A stretch of DNA of 64,000 nucleotides. It comes from CAVSRC01 sp963732845. GTDB lineage: Bacteria; Pseudomonadota; Alphaproteobacteria; Rhizobiales; Kaistiaceae. Both the position numbers and the translations under genes were made by a program. The stretch is from contig CAVTBE010000006.1 in the NCBI GenBank assembly GCA_963732845.1, positions 1-64,000 on the forward strand, written 5' to 3'. Each line of letters begins with the position of its first letter. Position 1 is the first letter of the stretch. The notes under the pieces are model-generated. The model was not told the DNA's origin. It was given only the letters and a program-made list of their open reading frames with translations, and did not search any database. Shown here one piece after another: positions 16,061 to 27,603 of this stretch.

Positions 16061-16945
16061 ATGTCCATCCTCATCGACGCCTCCACCAAGGTCATCTGCC
16101 AGGGTTTCACCGGCAAGAACGGCACCTTCCATTCCGAACAGGCGATCGCCTACGGCACCAGGATGGTCGGCGGCACGACGCCCGGCAAAGGCGGCCAGAG
16201 CCATCTCGGCCTGCCGGTCTTCGATACGGTGCGCCAGGCGAAGGCGGCAACCGGCGCCGACGCCACGGTCATCTATGTGCCGCCGCCCTTCGCCGCCGAT
16301 GCCATCCTCGAGGCCATCGCCGAAGAAATCCCGCTGATCGTGTGCATCACCGAGGGCATCCCGGTGCTCGACATGGTGCGGGTCAAGCGGGCGCTCGGCG
16401 GCTCGAGGAGCCGCCTCATCGGGCCGAATTGCCCCGGCGTGATGACGGCGAACGCGTGCAAGATCGGCATCATGCCGGGCAACATCTTCGCCGAGGGCTC
16501 GGTCGGCATCGTCTCGCGTTCAGGCACTCTCACCTATGAGGCGGTGTTCCAGACCACCAACGAGGGCCTCGGCCAGACCACCGCCGTCGGCATTGGCGGC
16601 GATCCGGTCAAGGGCATGGACTTCATCGAGGTGCTCGAGATGTTCATGGCCGACGACGCCACCCGGTCGATCGTCATGATCGGCGAGATCGGCGGCTCGT
16701 CGGAGGAAGACGCCGCGCAGTTCCTCAAGGACGAGGCGGCGCGCGGCCGCAGGAAACCGGTGGTCGGCTTCATCGCGGGCTTGACCGCGCCGTCGGGGCG
16801 GCGCATGGGCCACGCCGGTGCAATCATTGCGGGTGGCCGCGGCGGCGCCGGCGACAAGATCGAGGCCATGAAATCCGCCGGAATCGTGGTGTCGGACTCA
16901 CCAGCCAGGATTGGCCGCACTCTGGTCGAAGTCTTGAAGAACTAG
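16061..16945 (+). CDS. sucD: Succinate-CoA ligase alpha subunit
   Basis: A 294-residue CoA-binding subunit. It has the N-terminal CoA site TKVICQGFTGKNGTFHSEQA and VGGTTPGKGG; the phosphorylated active-site His lies in GRRMGHAGAIIAGGRGGA near the C-terminus. It pairs with SucC. The ATG at 16061 lies 25 bp after sucC, so the two genes are co-transcribed. SucA begins 121 bp later. Confidence 0.97.
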   Translation: MSILIDASTKVICQGFTGKNGTFHSEQAIAYGTRMVGGTTPGKGGQSHLGLPVFDTVRQAKAATGADATVIYVPPPFAADAILEAIAEEIPLIVCITEGIPVLDMVRVKRALGGSRSRLIGPNCPGVMTANACKIGIMPGNIFAEGSVGIVSRSGTLTYEAVFQTTNEGLGQTTAVGIGGDPVKGMDFIEVLEMFMADDATRSIVMIGEIGGSSEEDAAQFLKDEAARGRRKPVVGFIAGLTAPSGRRMGHAGAIIAGGRGGAGDKIEAMKSAGIVVSDSPARIGRTLVEVLKN

Positions 16946-17066
16946 TGTTTGTGCCCATTTCATGCGTTGACCAAACGGTTGAAATCGAGACGATCGAGCG
17001 ATAGAGCGTGGCTCGTGGCTGCGCGGTGAGAGAGAGCGGGGGGCAACCTCCCCGTAAATCGAAAAG

Positions 17067-20049
<2,983 letters not shown>

Positions 20050-20077
20050 GCGGCGGCAGGACCGGAGACAAGGACAA

Positions 20078-21349
20078 ATGGCGACCGAAATTCGTGTTCC
20101 AACGCTCGGCGAATCGGTGACCGAGGCGACCGTCGGCCAATGGTTCAAGAAGGTTGGCGATGCCGTCCGGGCCGACGAGCCGCTGGTCGAGCTGGAGACC
20201 GACAAGGTGACGCTGGAAGTGCCGGCGCCGGCCGCCGGCGTGATTTCGGCGATTGCGGTCAAGGATGGCGCCACGGTCAATGTCGGCGCGGTGCTGGGCT
20301 CGATCGAGGCCAATGGCGCGGCGCACGAGGATCGCGGAACCCCGGCCTATGCCGGCGCGCCCGACGAGAAGACCGGCACCACGAGGCCGATCGCCGCCGG
20401 GGCCGCCACCATCAGGCTGCGCGAGGCCGATCAGACCGGCAAGGGCGCCGGAACCCCGTCGCCGGCGGCGCGCAAGGCGCTTGCCGAGGCCGGCGTCGAA
20501 CCCGGTCGCGTCGGCGGCACCGGCAAGGATGGCCGCGTCACCAAGGCAGATGCGCTGGCCGCAATCGAAGGCCTGGCGGCCCTGGCGCCGGCTCCCGCCC
20601 GGCCGCCGGCTGCACCGGTGGCGCGGGCGCCGTCGCCGACGAACGACGTGGCACGCGAGAACCGCGTGGCGATGACGCGGCTCCGCCAGACCATCGCCCG
20701 CCGCCTCAAGGAGGCGCAGAACACCGCGGCGATGCTGACCACCTTCAACGAGGTGGACATGACCAACGTCATGGCGCTGAGAAGCCAGTACCGCGACCTC
20801 TTCGAGAAGAAGCACGGCGTCAAGCTCGGCTTCATGGGCTTCTTCGTGAAGGCCTGCGTGCAGGCGCTGAAGGAAATCCCGGCGGTCAACGGTGAGATCG
20901 ACGGCACCGACATCATCTACAAGAACTACTACCACCTGGGCATTGCGGTCGGCACCGACAAGGGCCTGATCGTGCCGGTGGTGCGCGATGCCGACATGAA
21001 GTCGCTCGCCGAAGTCGAGAAGACCATCGGCGACCTCGGCAAACGGGCGCGCGACGGCCGGCTCGCCATCGAGGAGCTGCAGGGCGGCACCTTCACCATC
21101 ACCAATGGCGGCATCTACGGCTCGCTGATGTCGACGCCGATCCTCAATTCGCCGCAGTCGGGCATCCTCGGCATGCACAAGATCCAGGAGCGGCCGGTGG
21201 TGGTCGGCGGCAAGGTCGAGGTGCGGCCGATGATGTATCTGGCGCTGTCCTACGATCACCGCATCGTCGACGGCAAGGACGCGGTGACCTTCCTGGTGCG
21301 CGTCAAGGAGAGCCTGGAAGACCCGCAGCGTCTCGTGCTCGACCTGTAG
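20078..21349 (+). CDS. sucB: 2-oxoglutarate dehydrogenase E2 (dihydrolipoyl succinyltransferase)
   Basis: A 423-residue E2. The lipoyl domain has ETDKVTLEVPAP with lipoyl-Lys43; an extended linker (about 80-120) rich in Gly, Ala and Thr follows. The peripheral-subunit-binding domain reads SPAARKALAEAGVEP and GTGKDGRVTKADAL. The catalytic acetyltransferase-like domain ends with YLALSYDHRIVDGKDAV (catalytic His and Asp). AGGACAA precedes the ATG at 20078. It transfers succinyl from E1 to CoA. Confidence 0.96.
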   Translation: MATEIRVPTLGESVTEATVGQWFKKVGDAVRADEPLVELETDKVTLEVPAPAAGVISAIAVKDGATVNVGAVLGSIEANGAAHEDRGTPAYAGAPDEKTGTTRPIAAGAATIRLREADQTGKGAGTPSPAARKALAEAGVEPGRVGGTGKDGRVTKADALAAIEGLAALAPAPARPPAAPVARAPSPTNDVARENRVAMTRLRQTIARRLKEAQNTAAMLTTFNEVDMTNVMALRSQYRDLFEKKHGVKLGFMGFFVKACVQALKEIPAVNGEIDGTDIIYKNYYHLGIAVGTDKGLIVPVVRDADMKSLAEVEKTIGDLGKRARDGRLAIEELQGGTFTITNGGIYGSLMSTPILNSPQSGILGMHKIQERPVVVGGKVEVRPMMYLALSYDHRIVDGKDAVTFLVRVKESLEDPQRLVLDL

Positions 21350-21376
21350 AGGTCACGCGCGTCCGGGCTTCGGCTC

Positions 21377-21820
21377 ATGCGCAAGGCTTGGCTCCGGCAC
21401 CTGATGCTGGCGGCCGCGCTGATTTCCGCCCCGGTCGCACGGGCGGCCGCGCCACCGAGCGCGGAAGACTATCTGAGGGTGCTCGCCAACGGGCCATGGC
21501 CGCTGGAAATCCTCGCCTACTGCTATGCGACCGTCGACAAGGATCCGTTCTTCCGCGAGGTCGGCACCCGCTGGCGGGCGCGCAACGACGGTCTGCTGGC
21601 GACGGTCGCGCAGAAGGCGGCGGACGTCGACATTCCCGACGCGGTGCGCCGCGCGGCGGACGCCGCGGCGCTCGGTGCCATCGAGCGGCTGGTCGGGAGG
21701 CAATACGACAAGCCGGCCTGGTGCCGGACGATTGCCGGCGTGATCGACGGCGGCGCCTACGACATCGACCGGCGCAGTGACCTCGCGGCGGCACTCAAAC
21801 GCATCTTCGGTCGTGACTAG
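21377..21820 (+). CDS. Hypothetical exported protein between sucB and lpdA
   Basis: A 147-residue protein with a signal peptide (MRKAWLRHLMLAAALISAPV, cleavage near ARAAA). The mature part is helical, with two Cys residues (in LAYCYATVDKD and PAWCRTIAG) that could pair in the periplasm. I recognise no family. It starts 27 bp after sucB and ends 188 bp before lpdA, all on one strand, so it is probably co-transcribed with the 2-oxoglutarate dehydrogenase genes. No function is proposed. Confidence 0.65.
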   Translation: MRKAWLRHLMLAAALISAPVARAAAPPSAEDYLRVLANGPWPLEILAYCYATVDKDPFFREVGTRWRARNDGLLATVAQKAADVDIPDAVRRAADAAALGAIERLVGRQYDKPAWCRTIAGVIDGGAYDIDRRSDLAAALKRIFGRD

Positions 21821-22008
21821 AAAATAGGCACGCGCAACCATGCGGCATTTCTACATACGGCGCCCGGGCGCGGGGTGCGTTATTCAGGATGAACCGGTCG
21901 GAGCTTCCGGCGTTGCTGAGACGCAAGGCTGTTGCGTGCGAATGAACGCTGACACGAAGCCGCCCAGCCGTTATCAGTCTGGCGGCATGCCAGACCCTCG
22001 CTAGCGGA

Positions 22009-23421
22009 GTGAAGTCCTTGGCCTACGATCTTGCCGTCATCGGCAGCGGACCCGGCGGCTATGTGTGCGCCATCAAGGCCGCCCAGCTCGGTCTCAAGGT
22101 GGCCGTCATCGAGAAGATGCCGACCTACGGCGGCACCTGCCTGAACATCGGCTGCATCCCGTCGAAGGCGCTCCTGCACGTCTCGGAGCAGTTCGAGGCG
22201 GTCGGTCATTCCTTCGCCGGCTTCGGCATCAAGGTCGGTGCGCCTGAACTCGACCTCGCCACCATGATGGGTCACAAGGACGGCGTCGTCGAGGCGAACA
22301 CCTCCGGCGTCACATTCCTTTTCAAGAAGAACAAGATCGACGCCTTTCAGGGCACCGGCGTGATCGCCGGTCCGGGCAAGGTGCGGGTCATGGACGTCGA
22401 CGGCAACGAGCAGATGACCGTCGAGGCGGCGAACATCGTGATTGCCACCGGCTCGGACGTGGCGCCGCTCGGCGGCGTCGAGATCGACGAGGAACGGGTG
22501 GTGACCTCGACCGGCGCGCTCTCCCTGGCGAGCGTGCCGAAGCGGCTGATCGTGGTCGGCGCCGGGGTGATCGGCCTCGAACTCGGTTCGGTGTGGCGGC
22601 GGCTGGGCGCCGAGGTGACGGTGGTCGAGTTCCTCGACCGCGTGCTCCCTGGCCTCGACGGCGAGGTCGGCAAGACCGCGCAGCGCATCTTCACCCGCCA
22701 GGGCATGACGTTCCGCCTGTCGAGCAAGGTCGCTTCGGTCGACAAGAGCGGCGAGGTGCTGAAGGTCGCGGTCGAGCCGGCGGCGGGCGGCGACGGCGAG
22801 ATCCTCGAGGCGGACGTGGTGCTGGTCGCCATCGGCCGGCGGCCCTACAGCGACGGACTCGGCCTCGACGAAGCCGGGATCAAGCGCGACGAGCGTGGCT
22901 ACATCCTGGTCGACGACCATTATCAGACGGCGGTCCCCGGCATCTATGCCGTCGGCGACGTCATCGGTGGCCTCATGCTCGCGCACAAGGCGGAGGACGA
23001 GGGCGTCGCCGTGGCCGAGATCCTCGCGGGCCAGGCGGGCCACGTGAACTACGGCGTCATTCCGAACGTGGTCTACACGACGCCGGAGATCGCCTCGGTC
23101 GGCAAGACCGAGGAGGAGCTGAAGCGGGAGGGCACCGAATATCGCAGCGGGCGGTTCCCGTTCTCGGTCAACGGCCGGGCGCGCGCCATGGGCGAGAAGG
23201 ACGGCTTCGTCAAAGTGCTGGCCGCGGCGGCAACCGACCGGGTGCTCGGCGTCCACATCATCGGCCCCTTCGCCGGCGAACTGATCCAGGAGGCTTCGGT
23301 GCTGATGGAATTCGCCGGTTCGGCGGAGGACCTCGCCCGGGTCTGCCACGCCCACCCGACGCTGTCCGAGACGGTCAAGGAGGCGGCGCTCGCCGCCTGG
23401 TTCAAGCCGATCCACATGTGA
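22009..23421 (+). CDS. lpdA: Dihydrolipoyl dehydrogenase (E3)
   Basis: A 470-residue flavoprotein. FAD site VIGSGPGGYVCAIKAAQLG; redox-active disulfide GGTCLNIGC with Cys44 and Cys49; NAD site VVGAGVIGLELGSVW; second FAD segment YAVGDVIGG; catalytic His-Glu pair CHAHPTLSETVKEA near the C-terminus. It reoxidises the lipoyl groups of SucB (and of other 2-oxoacid dehydrogenases). I used the GTG at 22009, preceded by TAGCGGAG. It ends the TCA block and is followed by a perfect terminator. Confidence 0.96.
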   Translation: MKSLAYDLAVIGSGPGGYVCAIKAAQLGLKVAVIEKMPTYGGTCLNIGCIPSKALLHVSEQFEAVGHSFAGFGIKVGAPELDLATMMGHKDGVVEANTSGVTFLFKKNKIDAFQGTGVIAGPGKVRVMDVDGNEQMTVEAANIVIATGSDVAPLGGVEIDEERVVTSTGALSLASVPKRLIVVGAGVIGLELGSVWRRLGAEVTVVEFLDRVLPGLDGEVGKTAQRIFTRQGMTFRLSSKVASVDKSGEVLKVAVEPAAGGDGEILEADVVLVAIGRRPYSDGLGLDEAGIKRDERGYILVDDHYQTAVPGIYAVGDVIGGLMLAHKAEDEGVAVAEILAGQAGHVNYGVIPNVVYTTPEIASVGKTEEELKREGTEYRSGRFPFSVNGRARAMGEKDGFVKVLAAAATDRVLGVHIIGPFAGELIQEASVLMEFAGSAEDLARVCHAHPTLSETVKEAALAAWFKPIHM

Positions 23422-23426
23422 AACGA

Positions 23427-23456
23427 AAGAAGCGCCGGTGGCAGCCGGCGCTTCTT
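23427..23456 (+). terminator. Terminator after lpdA
   Basis: A perfect 12-bp stem, AAGAAGCGCCGG with CCGGCGCTTCTT, lies six bases after the lpdA stop. The AA-rich and TT-rich ends allow termination from either side; the minus-strand small gene ends 23 bp further on. Confidence 0.88.
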
Positions 23457-23478
23457 CCTCACGCGGTTCGCCGTGGCG

Positions 23479-23673
23479 TCAGGCGATCCGGTGTTCGTCG
23501 GCAAGTTCCCCGAGGTAGGTCAGGACCATTTGACGGAGCTTTGCCGAGGCGACCGGCTGAGCCGGCTGGGGTGCCACGGACGCCATGGTCATCTGGTGGA
23601 ACTCGCAGGCCGAGGCGCTACCGACGCCGAAGAGCATCGCCAGCGCAATTGCGGAGGGGGCTAGGATTTTCAT
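23479..23673 (-). CDS. Small exported protein, 64 residues
   Basis: Starts MKILAPSAIALAMLFGVG and has a signal peptide with predicted cleavage after SASA. The mature part is about 42 residues, with one Cys (CEFHQM), several Met residues, a Pro/Gln stretch and a C-terminal helix LRQMVLTYLGELADE. GGAGGTGCCCG precedes the ATG at 23673, a strong ribosome site that supports a real gene. I recognise no family. It points toward the lpdA terminator. Function unknown. Confidence 0.65.
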   Translation of the reverse strand: MKILAPSAIALAMLFGVGSASACEFHQMTMASVAPQPAQPVASAKLRQMVLTYLGELADEHRIA

Positions 23674-23788
23674 CGGGCACCTCCGGTGCTGGGCCGGTCG
23701 CTGCCGGCCACCAGAGAGGCTACGCTCGGGTCGTGCCCGACGGAAGGACGCCGGCGATCACAAGGTTGCGAGGAAAAGGTGACAGAAA

Positions 23789-23814
23789 AGGCGCCGCGGG
23801 GGTCCGCGGCGCCT
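23789..23814 (-). terminator. Terminator of the 56-residue small exported protein
   Basis: Perfect 11-bp stem AGGCGCCGCGG with CCGCGGCGCCT, loop GGGT. On the minus strand it is followed by TTTTC, and it lies 22 bp past the stop of the gene at 23837-24007. Confidence 0.85.
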
Positions 23815-23836
23815 CTCTACTCATTGAGACAGCGAC

Positions 23837-24007
23837 TTATTTCTTCTTGAAGTGGAAGAGCGCCGCGAGGAAGTCGTGGATCGGGTGAACGGTGGTCGCG
23901 GCGACCACATGGTGCTTGTGGAAGAAGAAGGCGCTGGCCGGCGTGGCGGTCGCGGCGACAGCGAAGCCGAGGACCAACGCGATCGAGGCGGTGCGGATCA
24001 GGCTCAT
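23837..24007 (-). CDS. Small exported His/Lys-rich protein, 56 residues
   Basis: Starts MSLIRTASIALVLGFAVAA; the signal peptide ends near TPASA. The mature peptide is only about 30 residues: FFFHKHHVVAATTVHPIHDF, then a short LAALFHFKKK tail with five His in all. It could bind metal, but that is a guess. GGGGGAATTCC precedes the ATG and a strong terminator follows, so it looks like a real single-gene unit. It lies beside another tiny exported protein in the same direction. No family recognised. Confidence 0.55.
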   Translation of the reverse strand: MSLIRTASIALVLGFAVAATATPASAFFFHKHHVVAATTVHPIHDFLAALFHFKKK

Positions 24008-24106
24008 AGGAATTCCCCCTTTTGCCGGGTCGGACGCGCGACCCGCAAGGACAATAGCCGGCGGAAAGCCTTCCGGAAAGCCCGGACATCTGCCGTAAAC
24101 GACGCC

Positions 24107-24350
24107 TATACGGCGGCTTCGCGCCGGTCGGCCCGGTCGCCAATCTCATCGTGGTCGAGCGCGCCCGGCGCGAAGGCGCTGACCGATCAGCTTCTGGTCC
24201 CATTTCCGCGTCGGTGCGCCGCTCGCCGTGCTGACCATCGCCTTCGGCGCCATGGTGGCCGTCATGAGCCGCCGCCATGGACGGTACCGCCGAGGTAACC
24301 AGGTAACGTCGGCGTCCGTCCTTCCAATCCGGCGCGAAAAGGTCATCTAG
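24107..24350 (+). pseudogene. C-terminal relic of an ArsB/SLC13-type anion permease
   Basis: One frame reads GPVANLIVVERARREGAD (from about 24130), and after a frame change at about 24184 another reads ISFWSHFRVGAPLAVLTIAF followed by GAMVAVMS, ending at the TAG at 24348-24350. This matches the end of ion-transporter-superfamily permeases, where a VANLIV loop precedes the last helix. The remaining 400-odd residues are missing; 24008-24106 shows nothing coding. It is therefore a dead fragment. Confidence 0.6.
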
Positions 24351-24395
24351 CGGCCGTGGATGCGCGACAGCCTTGCCGCAGAATGGAGATGACCA

Positions 24396-25295
24396 GTGAC
24401 TGACGGAAAACCGACTCTTCTGGTGACCGGCGCCAGCGGCCAGCTTGGCCGGCGCGTGGTCGAGCTGCTGCTGGAGCAGGATGCCGGCCACATCGTGGCG
24501 GCGACGCGCGATCCGGCCAAGCTCGATGCGCTGGCAAAGCGCGGCGTCGAGGTCCGCCGCGGCGATTTCGACGATGCCGCGACGCTGGCGGCGACCTTTG
24601 CCGGCGCCGATCGGGCGCTGCTGATCAGCACCGATGCGGTTGGACGGTCGGGCGGCCGCAAGCAGCATCACGGCGTCGCGGTCGACGCCGCCGTGGCGGC
24701 CGGCGTCAGGCACATCCTCTACACTTCGGGGCCGTCGCCGCACCCCGATTCGGAATTCGCGATCGCCGACGATCACTACTGGACCGAGCAGGCGATCGCC
24801 GCGAGCCCGGTCGGCTGGACCATTCTGCGCAACAACCTCTATGCCGAGGTGGCGCTGATGGGCGCTCGCGGTGCGCTGGCGAGCGGCAAGCTTCTGACGG
24901 CGGCCCATGGCGGGGCGCGCGGCTACGTTGCCCGCGAGGACTGCGCCCGCGCCGCGGTGGCGGCGCTGCGGGATAGCTTCGACGGCAGACGCATCCTCGA
25001 TATCACCGGCCCGGCAGCGGTGACCCAGGCGGAGCTCGCGACAATGGTCAGCGCCGTCGCCGGCCGTCCCATCGCGGTGGTTGACATGGATGCAGACGCG
25101 CTGCGTCAGACGCTGATCGGCTTCGGCGTGCCCGAGGCGGTGGCGGGCATGTACGCCGCCTTCGACCGCGAAGCGTCGCAGGGCTATTACGCGATCTGCA
25201 CCGATGCGGTGGAGAGGCTCACCGGCAAGCCGCCGATGGCGCTCTCCACCTTCCTCGAACAGAACCGCGCCGCCCTGCTCGACAACAAGGCCTGA
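24396..25295 (+). CDS. NmrA-like NAD(P)-binding oxidoreductase (QorB-type)
   Basis: A 299-residue atypical short-chain dehydrogenase. The Rossmann motif is LLVTGASGQLGRRVVELL, with AATRDPAKLDAL as the cofactor-discriminating segment (Arg suggests NADP). HILYTSGPSPHPDSEFAIAD and WTILRNNLYAEV are typical of the NmrA/QorB (quinone oxidoreductase 2) group, which lacks the classical Tyr-x-x-x-Lys. It probably reduces quinone-like compounds or senses NADP; the substrate is unknown. The start is a GTG at 24396. It converges with the EamA transporter gene, with a GC-rich hairpin at about 25301-25340 between them. Confidence 0.8.
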   Translation: MTDGKPTLLVTGASGQLGRRVVELLLEQDAGHIVAATRDPAKLDALAKRGVEVRRGDFDDAATLAATFAGADRALLISTDAVGRSGGRKQHHGVAVDAAVAAGVRHILYTSGPSPHPDSEFAIADDHYWTEQAIAASPVGWTILRNNLYAEVALMGARGALASGKLLTAAHGGARGYVAREDCARAAVAALRDSFDGRRILDITGPAAVTQAELATMVSAVAGRPIAVVDMDADALRQTLIGFGVPEAVAGMYAAFDREASQGYYAICTDAVERLTGKPPMALSTFLEQNRAALLDNKA

Positions 25296-25345
25296 GAGCT
25301 GCGGCCGGCGTCGCGGCGGTTCCGCGGCGCCGGCCCCGGCTTTCG

Positions 25346-26317
25346 TCAGCGCGACCGCTCGGCAAGGGTGAACCAGGCGACGCCGGCCAATACCAGCGCG
25401 GCGCCGAACATGCCGGCCGGGCTCAGCGTTTCGCCGAGGAAGACGGTCGCGAGCACGATGGTTACCACCGGCGAGACGGTGCCGATGGCGGCGTTGGCCT
25501 GGGCCGAGATGCGATGCAGCGCGGCGCTGAGGAAGAAGGACGGCAGCACGGTGGCGCCGATGGCGAGATAGACTGAGAGCCAGAAGACATGTGGGCTCAC
25601 CACCAGGTCGGCGGGCGGATGGCCGGCGAGGAAGGTGACGAAGGCGCCCACCGCTGCGCCGCTCATGGCAATGCAGGTAAAAAGCCGCGGGCCCATGACG
25701 GTGATCACCGGCTTGGCGAGCAGCTGATAGAAGGCGAAGGCCAGCGCCGAGCACAGCACCAGTCCGGCGCCGAGAACGGCGTTGGAGCCGCCGCTTTCCA
25801 GCTTCTCGACGAAGATCAGCGCCAGGCCGGCATAGCTGACCAGGATCGCGCCGACCGCTTTCAGCCGCATTGGCTGGCGGAAGAACAGCGCCCCGAAGAT
25901 CACCACGAAGAGCGGATAGGTGAACAGGATCAGCCGCTCGAACTGGGCGGAGATGAATTCCAGGCCGAGGAAGTCGGTGTAGCTGGCGAACCAGTAGCCG
26001 AGCACGCCGACTAGCGCCGCCTGCAGCAGGGTCACGCGCGATGGCAGCGGCCGGCCCCGCCGCCGCAGATCCCGGATCGCCAGTGCTCCGATGGCGACAT
26101 AGAAGGGCACCGACAGGGCCATGCGCAGGGCGAGCAGCGTCGCCGCATCGACCGTCCCGCCGTAGGCGAGCTTGATCGCAATCGCCTTGGTCGAGAAGAG
26201 GATCGCGCCGATGGCGGCGAAGGCATAGCCGAGTTCGACATAGCCGGGCGCGGCGGCGGCCGGTTGGGTCGGCGGAGAGCTGTCTTCGGTCGAGGCTGTC
26301 ATCAGGCGATCATCCAT
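25346..26317 (-). CDS. EamA/DMT-family transporter
   Basis: A 323-residue inner-membrane protein with about ten hydrophobic helices in two EamA halves (around residues 25-160 and 175-315). Landmarks: GAILFSTKAIAIKLAY in helix 1, RMALSVPFYVAIG, LFVVIFGALFFRQPMRLKAV, and TVSPVVTIVLATVFLGET in the last repeat. Members export amino acids or metabolites; the substrate is unknown. The start could be the ATG at 26317 or at 26302 (MTASTED). It stands alone between an oxidoreductase and xerC. Confidence 0.85.
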   Translation of the reverse strand: MDDRLMTASTEDSSPPTQPAAAAPGYVELGYAFAAIGAILFSTKAIAIKLAYGGTVDAATLLALRMALSVPFYVAIGALAIRDLRRRGRPLPSRVTLLQAALVGVLGYWFASYTDFLGLEFISAQFERLILFTYPLFVVIFGALFFRQPMRLKAVGAILVSYAGLALIFVEKLESGGSNAVLGAGLVLCSALAFAFYQLLAKPVITVMGPRLFTCIAMSGAAVGAFVTFLAGHPPADLVVSPHVFWLSVYLAIGATVLPSFFLSAALHRISAQANAAIGTVSPVVTIVLATVFLGETLSPAGMFGAALVLAGVAWFTLAERSR

Positions 26318-26494
26318 TTGATTTTCGGGACGATCGCTGGGGCTGGCTCCACCGGGGCGCGATCATCCGCGCTGCCGGTGGGTCGTGAATCACACGCCGC
26401 CGGGCCGCGCGAGGGCGCGGATAATAAGCCAGAGATGGGCGGCGGCGGTGAACATGGGGCGGCTGACGTAGCACGCCGGGGAATTGGCGGCAAA

Positions 26495-27451
26495 TCAGGC
26501 GCGCGGATGGGCCTTGTCATAGGCCGCCATCAGCCGCTCGGTGTCGACGCCGGTATAGATCTGGGTGGTCGACAGGCTGGCATGGCCGAGCAGCTCCTGG
26601 ATGGCGCGCAGATCCCCGCCATTGGCGAGCAGATGGGTGGCGAAGGAGTGACGCAGCGCATGCGGCGTTGCCGTCGGCGGCAGGCCGAGCGCGCCGCGCA
26701 GCTTCTCCATCGCCCGCTGGACGATGCGCGGGTTGAGCGGCCCGCCGCGGGCGCCGACGAACAGCGGCCCGTCGTGGCCGGGCCGATAGGGGCACTGGCG
26801 GAGATAGTCGGCGATGGCCGCGGCGACCACCGGCAGCACCGGCACGATGCGCTCCTTGTTGCCCTTGCCGCGCACGCGCAGCGCGTCGTTGGCGCCGCGC
26901 GGCGCCTCGCCGCGCTTGATCGCCAGCGCCTCCGAGATGCGCAGGCCGGAGCCGTAGAGCAGCGCGAGGATGGCGGCGTTGCGGGCGGCGATCCACGGCT
27001 CGTCGTCGAGCGCGTTCTCGACCGCGATCGTCTCCAGCGCGGCGGTCGTGGTCAGTGGCTTGGGCAGGGTGCGCTTGGCGCGGGGCGGGCGGATGGCGCG
27101 TAGCGCCGCGCCGTTGGCGTGGCCGTCGCGTTCGAGGAAGCTGACAAACGAGCGGATGCCGGCGATGCCGCGGGCAAGCGTGCGCGAGCCGGCGCCGTCG
27201 TTGCGCCGGTCGGCCATGAAGGCGCGGATGTCGGTGGTGGCGAGCGCGCCCATGTCGGCCAGCGTCGGCGGGTTGCCGAGATGGCCGGTGAGGAAGCGCA
27301 GGAACTGCGCGACGTCGCGCGAATAGGCTTCCACCGTCTTGTCGGCCAGCCGGCGTTCGCTGGAAAGATGCCGCCGCCAGCGCTCGACGGCCTTGGCGAG
27401 GCCGGGCGTGGCGAAGACGAGCGGGGCGTCCGAGGGGGCGATTCGCGCCAT
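26495..27451 (-). CDS. xerC: Tyrosine recombinase XerC
   Basis: A 318-residue site-specific recombinase. The SAM-like N-terminal domain has RRLADKTVEAYSRDVAQFL. The catalytic domain has Arg in YGSGLRISEALAI, Lys in RVRGKGNKERIVP, His-x-x-Arg in HALRHSFATHLL, His in LLGHASLSTTQIYT and the Tyr nucleophile at the end of that motif. It resolves chromosome dimers with XerD. The ATG at 27451 (MARIAPSD) fits the family; upstream frame extension is not conserved-looking. Core gene placement rather than a mobile integrase is inferred from its length and the absence of element features. Confidence 0.93.
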   Translation of the reverse strand: MARIAPSDAPLVFATPGLAKAVERWRRHLSSERRLADKTVEAYSRDVAQFLRFLTGHLGNPPTLADMGALATTDIRAFMADRRNDGAGSRTLARGIAGIRSFVSFLERDGHANGAALRAIRPPRAKRTLPKPLTTTAALETIAVENALDDEPWIAARNAAILALLYGSGLRISEALAIKRGEAPRGANDALRVRGKGNKERIVPVLPVVAAAIADYLRQCPYRPGHDGPLFVGARGGPLNPRIVQRAMEKLRGALGLPPTATPHALRHSFATHLLANGGDLRAIQELLGHASLSTTQIYTGVDTERLMAAYDKAHPRA

Positions 27452-27603
27452 GGGACGAGTGTAGGCCGGAGGCCGGTGAAAGGCGGGTAAATGCCGCAAG
27501 CGCCCGCCGGCGCGGCAATTTGGCTTTGCCTCCGGCCACCGGCCCGGCCCATAGTAGGCGAAACGCTTCAGAAAAAGCCTGATCCACAAGGGAGGACGAC
27601 ATC

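Noticed and set aside
27452..27603. TPP or other riboswitch before the NitT/TauT-type ABC operon
   Set aside because: CCTGATC occurs, but the other conserved TPP segments are absent, and no other known riboswitch core was seen.
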